Below, one piece after another: positions 7,979 through 17,402 of a stretch of 40,305 nucleotides of DNA. This DNA comes from Sphingomonas sanguinis (GTDB taxonomy: Bacteria > Pseudomonadota > Alphaproteobacteria > Sphingomonadales > Sphingomonadaceae). The notes under the pieces were generated by a model. That model searched no databases, was not told the origin of the DNA, and saw only the letters and a list, made by a program, of their open reading frames with translations. The stretch lies in the NCBI RefSeq assembly GCF_001476905.1, contig NZ_LDTE01000095.1, positions 1 through 40,305 on the forward strand, in the 5' to 3' direction. The stretch's first letter is position 1; the number at the start of each line of letters is the position of its first letter. The position numbers were made by a program, and so were the translations under genes.

Positions 7979-9730
7979 TTGCGATACGGGACAGGCCTTC
8001 GCTGGGGGGCGTTTGCGGGCATCATCGCCGGAGTCATGGCGGGGCCGGCAGCGGCGCAGGTGGCCGGGCAGGTCGGGGGGCAGGTCGGTCTGCCGACCCG
8101 ACAGGAAGTGACGCCGCCGACGCCGCAGCCGCGCGCCGAGTCGACCGCCACCGTCGACTCGCGCGGGGCGCTGGCGGAGGCGAATTGCCCGTTCGACAGC
8201 TCGCCCTTGCGGCTGACCCTGCAACGTGTGGCGTTCACGCGGCCGGACGGCTCGCCGTTGCAGCCACAGATCGCCGAGGCCTTGTCGGGACTGGAACTCC
8301 CCACCGGGGATCAGCCGATCGCGGTGGTCTGTTCGGTGCGCGATGCGGCCAATGCGGCGTTGCGGCGCAAGGGTTGGGTCGCGTCGGTGCAAATTCCGCC
8401 GCAGGAGATCACCGATGGCGTGCTGCGCCTGCAGGTCGTGACCGCGCGCATCGTCGAAGTGCGGGTGCGCGGCGACGCGGGCCGCTATGAACCGTTCCTG
8501 CGCCGACGGATTGCGGCGATCCAGGCGCTCGATCCGCTGAACGAGCGCGAGGCGGAGCGTATCCTGCTGCTGGCGGGCGACGTGCCGGGCCTGGACGTCG
8601 CATTGTCGCTGCGGCCTTCGGGGGGCGAAGCCGGGACGGTGATCGGCGACCTGACTATCAGTTCGCGTCGCTTCGCGCTGTTCGCCAATGCGCAGAACTA
8701 TAACTCGGCGCTGCTGGGCCGTGAGACGGTCTATGCGCGGGGCGAAGTCTATGGCCTGACCGGGCTGGGCGACATCACCTATCTGGGCGCGTCGACCACG
8801 ACCGATCTGAAGGAGCAGATCATCGTCCAGGGCGGGCATATCTTCCAGCTGGACGATGACGGTGCGACCTTTGGCGGCCGGGCCACCTATGCCTGGTCGC
8901 GGCCGGACCTGGGGGCGCTCGACCTGCGCACCAACACGCTGATCGCCGGGATCGACGTGACCAAGCCGCTGATCCGGTCGGTGCGCGGCAATGCGCGGGC
9001 GCGGGCCGGCTTCGATTTGGTCGACCAGATTTCGCGCGTCGGCGGCGGCGATACGGCGGTGACGCTGACCCGCGACCGGTTGCGCATCCTGTTCGCCGGG
9101 ATCGACGCCGACAAGCAGTTCCTCGACGCCGACGGCCGTCCCTGGCTGTCGGTCGCGTCCTCGCTGGAGGTGCGCAAGGGGCTGGGCATTTTCGATGCCA
9201 GCCGCTCGGGTTTCGCCAGCGGCCAGCTGACCTCGCGACTGGAGGGCAATGCGCGGGCGCTGGTCGTGCGCGGCGTGGTCGACGCCACGTTGTCGCTGGG
9301 CCCAATCTTCAGCATCGCCGGGCTGGGGCAGGTCCAATGGACCAACGATCCGCTGCTCAATTACGAGGAGTTCGCGCTCGGCAGCCTGACCATCGGGCGC
9401 GGCTATGATCCCGGCTCGAACAGCGGCGACCGCGCGGCGGGCGGCCATGTCGAACTGCGCGCGGATCTGCCGCTGACCTCGGCGCTGGGCACGCAACTCT
9501 ACGGCTTCTTCGACCATCTCTATCTCGAAAATCTGGACCGCACGCGGATCGAAGGGCCGCGCAGTTTCGAGAGCGTGGGCGGCGGCCTGCGCCTGTCCTT
9601 CCCCAATCGCCTGGTCCTGGACGTCGGTTACGCCAAACCGCTCGATCGTGCGTTGTTGCTCGACAAGCAGCGGCCGCCCGCGCGTGTGCTGGTCTCGCTG
9701 ACCGTCCAGTTCCGTGACCGCGCCCGATAG
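7979..9730 (+). CDS. Two-partner secretion outer-membrane transporter TpsB (FhaC/ShlB/HecB type)
   Basis: TpsB proteins are 16-strand outer-membrane barrels that export a cognate TpsA from the periplasm. The 583-residue length is normal. Seen: a signal peptide ending near AGPAAAQ (residue 27); a short linker helix region; a POTRA_2 domain at ~76-156 including VAFTRPDGSPL and IPPQEITDGVLRLQV; a second POTRA at ~157-215 with VRVRGDAGRYEPFLRRR and LNEREAERILLL; and a barrel whose RGYDPGS at 474-480 corresponds to the conserved VRGY loop that lines the pore. The protein ends with an aromatic-rich strand LVSLTVQFRD. The start is TTG at 7979, placed by the AGGGGAA ribosome-binding site about 7 nt upstream. 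The tpsA start lies 10 nt past the stop, so the two form an operon. Confidence 0.92.
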   Translation: MRYGTGLRWGAFAGIIAGVMAGPAAAQVAGQVGGQVGLPTRQEVTPPTPQPRAESTATVDSRGALAEANCPFDSSPLRLTLQRVAFTRPDGSPLQPQIAEALSGLELPTGDQPIAVVCSVRDAANAALRRKGWVASVQIPPQEITDGVLRLQVVTARIVEVRVRGDAGRYEPFLRRRIAAIQALDPLNEREAERILLLAGDVPGLDVALSLRPSGGEAGTVIGDLTISSRRFALFANAQNYNSALLGRETVYARGEVYGLTGLGDITYLGASTTTDLKEQIIVQGGHIFQLDDDGATFGGRATYAWSRPDLGALDLRTNTLIAGIDVTKPLIRSVRGNARARAGFDLVDQISRVGGGDTAVTLTRDRLRILFAGIDADKQFLDADGRPWLSVASSLEVRKGLGIFDASRSGFASGQLTSRLEGNARALVVRGVVDATLSLGPIFSIAGLGQVQWTNDPLLNYEEFALGSLTIGRGYDPGSNSGDRAAGGHVELRADLPLTSALGTQLYGFFDHLYLENLDRTRIEGPRSFESVGGGLRLSFPNRLVLDVGYAKPLDRALLLDKQRPPARVLVSLTVQFRDRAR

Positions 9731-9740
9731 GATGTCCGCC

Positions 9741-12700
9741 ATGACCCCCGCCCAAACCCCCAGCCCGACCCACGCCGCGTCGCCCGTTCGCCGTCTTCGC
9801 CTGATGCTGGCGCTCAGCAGTGCGCTGGGCACCACGACGCTGGGCGGTCTGGTCGCCGCGCCCGCCTGGGGGCAGTCCATTCCGACCCCGGCTAGCGTCG
9901 TGCAGACCCAGCAGAGCAATGTGATCGGCAGTCCCGATATCTCCAATCCGGGCGGCAACCTGAAGGTCGTGCTGAACTCGCGGAATACGGTGATCGACTG
10001 GAACGGGTTCAACATCCCCGAGGACAAGAGCGCCGATTTCCAGAAGAATGTCCTGGTTCCGGGCGGGGCCGCGGTGCTGAACCGCGACGTGTCGGGCAAT
10101 GCGTCGCAACTGCTCGGCAAGCTGACCAGCGGTTCCGACGTGGCGGTCTGGGTCTATAACCCGAACGGCATCCTCGTGGGGTCGAAGGCGTCGTTCAACA
10201 CCGGCTCGTTGGTTCTTTCGACGCTGAAGGTCGACAGCAGCGATTTCCTGTCGGGCGGCAGCAGTTACCGACTGGAGGCGGACAGCGGCAGCACATCGGC
10301 GATCACCGTGCTGAACGGTGCGCAGATCAAGGTGCAGGGCGGCAATCGCGGGCTGGTGATGGTCGCGCCCAAGATCGAGGCGGACGGCAACTTCCAGGCG
10401 GTCGGGCAGGATGTCGCCTTCGTCACCGCGACCGATGTGAAGCTGTCCTATTCGGCCAGCAGCCCGTTGTCGGTGACGATCAATCGTGGCACGCCGGTAT
10501 CGGGGCGCAGCCAATATGTGCGCGGCACGGTCGGCGGACAGGACGCGCTGTTCGCGCTCGCGTCGCAATCGACGGTCACCGATGCGCTGCTCCAGATCGA
10601 TGCGGGCGTCACCACCGCCACGACCGGCGAGCGCGGTATCATCCTGTCGGCGGGCAAGCCCAGCAATGCGGTCGGCGGCGTCACGGTATCGGGCGCAGCG
10701 GCGGATACGGGTGGCGTGGCCAATCTGCTGGTCAATGGCGGCCTGACCGTCAACGATGGTGGCAGCGACATCATCGCCGGATCGAGCGGAACGATGGGCC
10801 TGACCGGCGCGCTGTCTAGCCAGCGGGATATCCTGTTGTCGGCGGACGGGGCCCTGACCGTATCGGGCGCGGTGACGGCGGACCGCGACTATATCGGCAC
10901 AGGCACCGGGATCGCGCTGGGCAATGGCGCGGCGCTGGTCCAGAGTGCGGGGCGCACCGTGCGCCTGACCTCCAGCAATGGCGACCTGACCGGCGCGGCG
11001 GGCCTGACGCTGCAATCGGGCGGCAGCGCGGGCGTTACGCTGGCGACGACCGGTACGTCGGCGGGCAATATCCTGTTCGATCCGACCAGCAGCCTGATCG
11101 GCGGTAACGATCGACAGGGTTATGTCGACATCCGTCAGCGCGATGCGGGCAACGCCGTTGCGCTCGGCAATGTCTCCGCGCGCGGCCTGCGACAGTCGAT
11201 CGGGACAGGATCGCTTTCCAACGGCCTGACCACGACCGGCGCGCTGGTGCTGGGCAATGTCGATGTGCGGGACGGGCTGGCCCTGACCAGCGCGGGGCTG
11301 ACCGCCGGGTCGCTCGCGTCCGATCGCGGCGTGACGATCGCGTCCAACGGCGTGCTGGCGACAGGCGCGATCCTGTCGCGCGGCGGCGCGGTCACGCTGA
11401 CTGGCAGCGGGGCGACCACGATCGGCGGCGCGGTGGGGGCCGATAGCGACCTGACCATCACGCGCGACGGTGCGATCACGCTGGCCGGGCTTTCCTCGGG
11501 CGACGACATTGGAATCGATGCGGGCAGCGGCGCGGTCGCGATCACGGGCCCCGTTTCGGCGGGCCTGAAATACCAGGTTTCGGGCAGCGGCGTGACGCTG
11601 GGCGGCACGAGCCCGGTGACGCAGACCGCGAAGGACGCGATCACGATCACGGCGGGCGCCGGCGGCATCACCGGCGCGTCGGGACTGACGCTTCAGTCCA
11701 ATTCGGACAATTTCGGCGGCGGTGCGCTGACCCTGGCGTTGACGGCACCATCGACCACGGGAATAGCCTTTGCGTCCAATACCAGGCTGTTGGGCGGGCC
11801 GGATCGACAAAGCGATGTGAAGATCAGCCTGGCCGATCCCGCGAGCCCGATCGCGCTGGGCGTGGTACGGGCAGCGAACCTGACCGGCCTCAACACCACG
11901 GGCACGTTGCAATTGGGCAATGTGTCGGTGCTGGGTGACCTGACCGCGCAGGGTGCATCGATCGCTGCGGGCGATCTGACCAGCGCCAATGGCGGCGTTA
12001 CGCTGACCGCCGCGACGGGCAATGTGACGGCGGGAGCAGTCTCCTCAGCCAAAAGCCTGACCATCACCGCAGCCCAGGCGGTGGCGGTCGGCGGCCTGAC
12101 GGCGCAGAATGCGATTTCGGTCGGGGCAACGGGCGCGGCGAGCTTCGGCGGCGACGTGACGGGCGGTGGGCCCGTCACCCTGTCGGGCGCGTCGCTCGCC
12201 TTTACCGGCGGCAATGTGCGCAGTGGTGGGGCGATCGACCTGCTGGCCTCCAGCGGCGGCATCACCAGCACGGGGGCGCTCGCGGTCGCCTCGACCAGCG
12301 GCCAGTCGAACGACTTCATCCGGCTTCAGGCCAATGGCGCGGACGGCATCGCCTTTGCGAGCGGCAGCAGCATCACCGGCGGCACCAACCGCGCGCTGCG
12401 TGTCGGGATCTTCAATGCCTCGGCCGATGCGCCGGTTCGGCTGGGCGATGTGACCGCCCGGTCGCTGACCGCGCTGTCGGCGGCGGGCGGCGACGCGACC
12501 CGGCCGGGCGGCGCGATCCTGTCCAACGGAGCGCTGGCGTTCGGCGCGCTCAACCTGGTCGACAGCTTTGCCGCCGAAAGCCTGAACGGCAATCTGAGCG
12601 TCGGCCAGATCGCGGTGACGGGCAATGGCCAGGGGATCAGCCTGCGCGCGACCAAGGGCACGCTGAGCGTCCAGAACAATCTGTCCACCAGCGGCGACGT

Positions 12701-15700
12701 GACGTTGGTCAGCGGCACGGGCCTGTCGCTGGGAACGGTGGAGAGCCGCAACGGACGCGCCACCCTGACCAGCGGCGGCGCGATCACGCTGGGCAATCTC
12801 AACGGCGCGCTGGGGGCGAGCGCCAGCGGCACGCAATTGACCATGGATTCCGTCCGTGGCGGGCCGGTCACGCTGACCGCCAGTGCGGGAGGTATCCAGG
12901 TCGGCGGGATCAGCGGCACCAGCGTGACGGTCGGCGCGACCGGCGGCGCGGTGGCGATCCGCAACGCCCTGACCGCGACCGGCGCGGTGGCGCTGACCGC
13001 GACCGGCGATGTCGGCGTCGGCGGCGCGCTGTCGAGTGCCGGACTGACCGTGAATGCGCAGGGCAATGCCGCATTGCTCGGCGGCGTGCAGGCGCAGGGC
13101 GATGTGGCGGTGACCGCGAAGGCCGTGTCGCTGGGCGGCGTGCACAGCGCCACCGGTGCCTATGCCGTGACCAGCACCGCCGGCGGCATCACCGCTGCGA
13201 ACGGCACCTCCATCCTGTCGGACAGCAACAGCCAGGGCGGCAAGGCACTGACCCTGACGGCGACCGGCGACATCGCGTTCGATCCGAGCAGCAGCCTGGG
13301 CGGGGGCAACGGGACCTCGGCGGTCACGCTGACCACCAGCGGCGGTGCGATCGGCGTGGGCAATGTCACGGCCAGCGGCTTTAGCGCCACGGGCGCGTCG
13401 AGCATCCGCACCGGCGACTTGACGCTGGGCAGCGGCCTGTCGCTGGCGGCGGCGGGCGGCGTCACGACGGGTGCGATCAATGTCGGCACCGGCGGCGTAG
13501 CGATCGACGCGGGCAGCGGGGCGCTGACCACGGGTGCGATCAATGCGGGCGATGCGGTCACGCTGAACGGCGGAACGCTGTCCTTCGGTCGCGTCGGCGC
13601 AAAGACCCTTAAGGCGACCGCGACGGGTACGCTGACCGGTGGCGCGATCGCGACGCAGGGCGACACGACGCTTCAGGGGCGGAGCATCACGGCGGGCAAT
13701 GTCGACGCCGTCAATCTGTCGGCGGTGACAGGAAGCGATGCCCTGAACCTGGGAGACCTGACGCTGAGCGGCGCGGCGGCGCTGAGCGGGGGCGATGTCC
13801 GCTTCGGCAAGATGACCGGCACGACCCTCTCCGCAACGGCCACCGGCGGGCTTCAGGGCGGCGCGATCACCAGCCAGGGCGCGGTCAATGCGACGGCGAC
13901 CGGGGCGCTCGCGCTCGGAACAATCAACGCGGGTGGTGCCACGACGCTCGGCGGAAGCAGCGTGAATGTCGGGGCCGTCAGCGCGACGACGCTGACCGCC
14001 ACGGCATCGAGCGGCAACCTGACCACCGGCGATCTCGCGACCAGCGGCGCGGTCGGCCTGTCGGCGGCGCAAGGAACGGTCGATCTGGGACAAATCACGA
14101 CCCGGACGGGCGACGTTACGATCCGCTCGGGCGGAACGCTGAACGCGGTGGGCGTGACCTCGGGCGGTGCGGCGACGCTGTCGGCGGCGGGCGGCAATGC
14201 GGATGTCCTGCTGGTCAACGGCCTCGATGCGGTGGGCTCGGCCAGCGTCTCGGCCACCGGCAATGTCCGTGCGCCCCAGATCGTGAGCCGCACGGGCGAC
14301 CTGACGGTCGCAGCACCCAATGGCGAGTTGAGCGGCTATACGCCCGGTTCGGGCGTGACGCTGGGGGCCGGGCCGGGGCGCGCCTTTTCGCTGACCATCG
14401 GTGCGGCGGCCCGGCTGGGCGATGTGGTCGGCGGCAAGCTGACCATCGTCGCCACCTCGATCAGCGCGGGCCGGGTCGATACGGGCAGCGAGGCGCTGGA
14501 ACTCCGTGCGACCAAGGGCGACCTGACGGTGCGCGGTCCGGTGACCGGCGGTACGGTGACGCTGGGGGCCAGCGGCCGGACCAGCCTGAACGACGTCACG
14601 GCGTCCGGCGGCCTGAGCCTGACGGGCGGTTCGATCGGCTTCGGCAATGTCGCAGGTGCTACGATCGATATCGCCTCGGCCGGCGCCGTGAATGGCGGGC
14701 GGGTAACGTCGAGCGGGACGATCGGCGCGAAGGCGGCCGCGATCCAGCTTGCCGCCCTGTCCGGCGGCGGTCCGGTCAGCGCCGTGGCGACCGGCGGCGA
14801 CCTGACGCTGGGCGGGCCTGTTACCGGCACCGACGTGACGCTGGGCGCGAGCGGCAACGCAGCGCTGGGTCAGGTGACGGCGGGCGGGGCCTTGTCGATC
14901 AAGGGCGGCAGCGTCGGCTTTGGTGATGTGACGGGCACGACGGTGACGATCGCTTCGGCGGGTGCCGTTGGTGGCAACTCGATCAAGGCGACGGGTGGCG
15001 TCGGCGTGACCGGCGCGACGGTCGGGCTGGGAAGCGTGACGGGCGGTAGCGTCGGCCTGTCCGCGACCGGTGGCGACCTGAACCTGACCGGACCCGTCAC
15101 CGGCACCGACATGACCATCGGGGCGAGCGGCAAGCTCGCCCTGACGCAGGCCTCGGCCAGTGGTGCGCTGAAGCTGACCGGCGGCAGCATGGTTTTTGAC
15201 AGCCTTGCCGGTGCGTCGATCGATGGCCAGTCCGCCGGAGCGATCACGGGCAATGCGGCGCGCGCCGCCAATGGCCTGTCGCTGCGCGGCGCTTCGCTCG
15301 GCCTCGGCCAGGCGTCCGCCGGGGCGGGGCTGGCTCTGTCCACGACTGGCGGCGACCTGTCGCTCGGTAGCCTGACCGCGGGCGGCGATGCGGTGCTGAA
15401 CGCCAGCGGCGCGGCGAGCGTGACCGGCAATGTCGCGGCCGGTGGCGGCTACCGTGTGACGGGCAGCGGGGTGACGCTGGGCGGCCAGGACGGGATCATT
15501 CAGAAGGCGGCCGGAGATGTGCGGATCACCGCACGGGCGGGCGACCTGAATGCCGCGCGCGGGCTGACTCTGACCAGCGACGCGGACGGGACGGGCGCGG
15601 AGGCGCTGGTGCTGGATGCCGCGGGGCAGATCGGCTTTGCGGGCACGCGGCTCCAGGCGCGGCCCGGCGGCGGCGCGGCACTTGGCCTGCGCGCCGGCAG

Positions 15701-17402
15701 CGGCCGGTCGATCGAGCTGGGCCAGGTCGAGGCGTCCCGGATCGGCAGCTTCGATGGCAGTGGCGTGGCGAGCAGCCTGACGCACAATGCCAGCCTGACC
15801 ACGGGCGACCTGACGATGGGAGACCTGTCGGTCGCTTTGACGGGCGGCGATCTGTCGCTGGGCAAGGTCGCGGCGACGGGCTCGGTCGCGCTGCGTACCG
15901 ATGCGGGGGCAATGACGCTGAGCGACCTGTCGGGCGGTAGCGTCGATCTGGCGAGCGGCGGCGCGCTTTCGACCGGCGCGGTGACCAGCAATGGCGCCGC
16001 ATCGCTGAAGGGACAGCGTATCGCGGTCGGCGGACGCCTGGCGGTCGCGCGGCAGTTGCTGGCGGAGGCGCGGGCTGCCCTGACGCTACGCGACGTCGCG
16101 GCCGGGGGCGCGGTGACGCTGAAGGCGGGCGAGGCGCTGACCGCCGGATCGGTCGAGGGCGCCAGCATTACCGCAGGTGGCGCAGGAGTGACTCTGACCG
16201 GCGCGAAGGCGGGCGACACGCTGGCTCTGACCAGCAGCCGCGACCTGACGCTGAACGGCGGCAGCGCGGGCGGTATCGCGACGCTGGACGTGGCCGGGCT
16301 GGCGACGATCGGCGGCCTGACCGCCGGGCCGAGCGCGACGATCACGGCCAATGACGTGGCGTTGAACGGCCCGCTGCGCGCGCAGACGGTGGCCTTCGTC
16401 AACCGGCAGCCCGGCACGGCCGCGCTGCGGATCGGTGACGGGACGGGCAGCGACGGGCTGCGTCTGTCGGATGCCGAGGTGCGGCAGGTGTCGGCCGACA
16501 CGCTGCGCTTCGACGCGGGCAATGGCACGATGGAGGTCGGTGCGCTGACCCTGAGCAGCGCCAGCGGGCGCACGATCGACATGCTCGGGACCGGCGATGT
16601 CCGCGTCGTCGGCGCGGTCAAGACCGAAGGGACCGGGCGCGCCATCCGCATCGGCGGCGGCAGCGATGGCGGCAACGCGGCCAACATCCATGTCGTTGCG
16701 ACGCGTGACGGCGGCGGGCGTCTGCTGTTCGATGGTTCGGACGTCGAACTGCGCGGCAACCGTATCGCCATGGGGCTGGCACCCGGCTTCATCGACACGT
16801 TGCAGCCGGGCAATGCCGGGCTGGTCCAGGCGCAGTCGCTGATCGGCAACGGCAATTCCGCGCTGTACAATGCCCAGCTGGCGGGTGGCTTCTATGATCC
16901 GTCCGCCACCACGACCCTGTCGGCCCGTTCGCTGACCGTCCGGTTCGGCGACTATGCCCTGTTCCAGAATACGGCGGTGCCGGGCGAGTTTTCGGGCCTG
17001 AAGATCGGCGGCACGCCGGGTGCGCCGGTATCGCCCGCGCTGCGGATCAGCAGCTTCGGGACGGCGGGGCAGAATGGCGTGGCGCTGTTCGGCACGATCA
17101 ACGGCATCGGCGGGGCGAGCGCCGCGCTGCTCGGCAATCCGGTGATCGCGATCGACCCCGTGCTGCTGCCCAATAGTCGCATCAACGGCTGTCTGGCCGG
17201 ATCGGGAGCAGGGTGCATCACGACCATCGTGATCCAGCCGACGCTGCAGGTGTTCCGCTGGAACAGCGAGGAGGTGTTCGGCATCGCGCGCGACGTGGCC
17301 GTGCCCTTCTCGCCGGTGATCGGCGCCAACAATGAAGAGCTGCTGAGCGGGTTGCCCGAACTGGCGCCCCAGGCGCCCCAGGACCAGGAAGACGAAAAGT
17401 GA
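9741..17402 (+). CDS. Giant filamentous-haemagglutinin-family exoprotein TpsA
   Basis: This protein of about 2553 residues is the TpsB substrate. An N-terminal arginine-rich n-region and hydrophobic stretch end near APAWGQ, giving a signal peptide. The TPS secretion domain follows, with NVIGSPDISNPGG, NRDVSG and the hallmark VYNPNGILVG (NPNGI at about residue 140). Almost all the rest is Gly/Ser/Thr/Ala-rich, with recurring GGDLTLG, ITAGNV and GALSLTG runs typical of a right-handed beta-helix, and a three-copy 93-residue repeat (14535-15368). No toxin, protease or anchoring domain is recognised; the C-terminus is acidic and Pro/Gln-rich. An adhesin or surface-filament role is inferred. ATG 9741 has AGGA 8 nt upstream; ATG 9732 and GTG 9714 are in-frame alternatives. 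The stop overlaps the CHAT gene start (GTGA). Confidence 0.92.
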   Translation: MTPAQTPSPTHAASPVRRLRLMLALSSALGTTTLGGLVAAPAWGQSIPTPASVVQTQQSNVIGSPDISNPGGNLKVVLNSRNTVIDWNGFNIPEDKSADFQKNVLVPGGAAVLNRDVSGNASQLLGKLTSGSDVAVWVYNPNGILVGSKASFNTGSLVLSTLKVDSSDFLSGGSSYRLEADSGSTSAITVLNGAQIKVQGGNRGLVMVAPKIEADGNFQAVGQDVAFVTATDVKLSYSASSPLSVTINRGTPVSGRSQYVRGTVGGQDALFALASQSTVTDALLQIDAGVTTATTGERGIILSAGKPSNAVGGVTVSGAAADTGGVANLLVNGGLTVNDGGSDIIAGSSGTMGLTGALSSQRDILLSADGALTVSGAVTADRDYIGTGTGIALGNGAALVQSAGRTVRLTSSNGDLTGAAGLTLQSGGSAGVTLATTGTSAGNILFDPTSSLIGGNDRQGYVDIRQRDAGNAVALGNVSARGLRQSIGTGSLSNGLTTTGALVLGNVDVRDGLALTSAGLTAGSLASDRGVTIASNGVLATGAILSRGGAVTLTGSGATTIGGAVGADSDLTITRDGAITLAGLSSGDDIGIDAGSGAVAITGPVSAGLKYQVSGSGVTLGGTSPVTQTAKDAITITAGAGGITGASGLTLQSNSDNFGGGALTLALTAPSTTGIAFASNTRLLGGPDRQSDVKISLADPASPIALGVVRAANLTGLNTTGTLQLGNVSVLGDLTAQGASIAAGDLTSANGGVTLTAATGNVTAGAVSSAKSLTITAAQAVAVGGLTAQNAISVGATGAASFGGDVTGGGPVTLSGASLAFTGGNVRSGGAIDLLASSGGITSTGALAVASTSGQSNDFIRLQANGADGIAFASGSSITGGTNRALRVGIFNASADAPVRLGDVTARSLTALSAAGGDATRPGGAILSNGALAFGALNLVDSFAAESLNGNLSVGQIAVTGNGQGISLRATKGTLSVQNNLSTSGDVTLVSGTGLSLGTVESRNGRATLTSGGAITLGNLNGALGASASGTQLTMDSVRGGPVTLTASAGGIQVGGISGTSVTVGATGGAVAIRNALTATGAVALTATGDVGVGGALSSAGLTVNAQGNAALLGGVQAQGDVAVTAKAVSLGGVHSATGAYAVTSTAGGITAANGTSILSDSNSQGGKALTLTATGDIAFDPSSSLGGGNGTSAVTLTTSGGAIGVGNVTASGFSATGASSIRTGDLTLGSGLSLAAAGGVTTGAINVGTGGVAIDAGSGALTTGAINAGDAVTLNGGTLSFGRVGAKTLKATATGTLTGGAIATQGDTTLQGRSITAGNVDAVNLSAVTGSDALNLGDLTLSGAAALSGGDVRFGKMTGTTLSATATGGLQGGAITSQGAVNATATGALALGTINAGGATTLGGSSVNVGAVSATTLTATASSGNLTTGDLATSGAVGLSAAQGTVDLGQITTRTGDVTIRSGGTLNAVGVTSGGAATLSAAGGNADVLLVNGLDAVGSASVSATGNVRAPQIVSRTGDLTVAAPNGELSGYTPGSGVTLGAGPGRAFSLTIGAAARLGDVVGGKLTIVATSISAGRVDTGSEALELRATKGDLTVRGPVTGGTVTLGASGRTSLNDVTASGGLSLTGGSIGFGNVAGATIDIASAGAVNGGRVTSSGTIGAKAAAIQLAALSGGGPVSAVATGGDLTLGGPVTGTDVTLGASGNAALGQVTAGGALSIKGGSVGFGDVTGTTVTIASAGAVGGNSIKATGGVGVTGATVGLGSVTGGSVGLSATGGDLNLTGPVTGTDMTIGASGKLALTQASASGALKLTGGSMVFDSLAGASIDGQSAGAITGNAARAANGLSLRGASLGLGQASAGAGLALSTTGGDLSLGSLTAGGDAVLNASGAASVTGNVAAGGGYRVTGSGVTLGGQDGIIQKAAGDVRITARAGDLNAARGLTLTSDADGTGAEALVLDAAGQIGFAGTRLQARPGGGAALGLRAGSGRSIELGQVEASRIGSFDGSGVASSLTHNASLTTGDLTMGDLSVALTGGDLSLGKVAATGSVALRTDAGAMTLSDLSGGSVDLASGGALSTGAVTSNGAASLKGQRIAVGGRLAVARQLLAEARAALTLRDVAAGGAVTLKAGEALTAGSVEGASITAGGAGVTLTGAKAGDTLALTSSRDLTLNGGSAGGIATLDVAGLATIGGLTAGPSATITANDVALNGPLRAQTVAFVNRQPGTAALRIGDGTGSDGLRLSDAEVRQVSADTLRFDAGNGTMEVGALTLSSASGRTIDMLGTGDVRVVGAVKTEGTGRAIRIGGGSDGGNAANIHVVATRDGGGRLLFDGSDVELRGNRIAMGLAPGFIDTLQPGNAGLVQAQSLIGNGNSALYNAQLAGGFYDPSATTTLSARSLTVRFGDYALFQNTAVPGEFSGLKIGGTPGAPVSPALRISSFGTAGQNGVALFGTINGIGGASAALLGNPVIAIDPVLLPNSRINGCLAGSGAGCITTIVIQPTLQVFRWNSEEVFGIARDVAVPFSPVIGANNEELLSGLPELAPQAPQDQEDEK
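14535..15368 (+). repeat. Three tandem ~93-codon repeats inside tpsA
   Basis: Units begin at 14535, 14814 and 15090, with periods of 279, 276 and about 279 nt. Each opens with GPVTG(T/G) and a VTLGASG or MTIGASG run, continues through a GGLSLTGGSIGF / GALSIKGGSVGF / GALKLTGGSMVF block, then an SAGA(V/I)-G segment, and closes on TGGDL. The repeats are diverged at the protein level, so they look like old internal duplications of beta-helix turns rather than a recent expansion. Confidence 0.7.

Noticed and set aside
7964..10120. A 718-codon minus-strand open frame antisense to tpsB
   Set aside because: Shadow of tpsB, which has a signal peptide, POTRA and barrel motifs in the other direction.
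9357..11912. An 851-codon minus-strand open frame across the tpsB/tpsA junction
   Set aside because: It spans two clearly coding + strand genes and shows no recognisable protein features.
12045..15785. A 1246-codon open frame on the minus strand, antisense to tpsA
   Set aside because: It is Arg/Ala/Gln/His-rich with no domain motifs, and is explained by the biased GC-rich codons of the real + strand gene.
9900..16400. Repeated short GC-rich words that might suggest a CRISPR or satellite array
   Set aside because: The words are in-frame codons of Gly/Ser/Thr-rich beta-helix turns; there is no constant repeat/spacer spacing.
9741..17402. TpsA as a contact-dependent inhibition (CdiA-type) toxin
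   Set aside because: No toxin domain, VENN-like boundary or small immunity gene is found at the C-terminal end; the CHAT gene follows directly.
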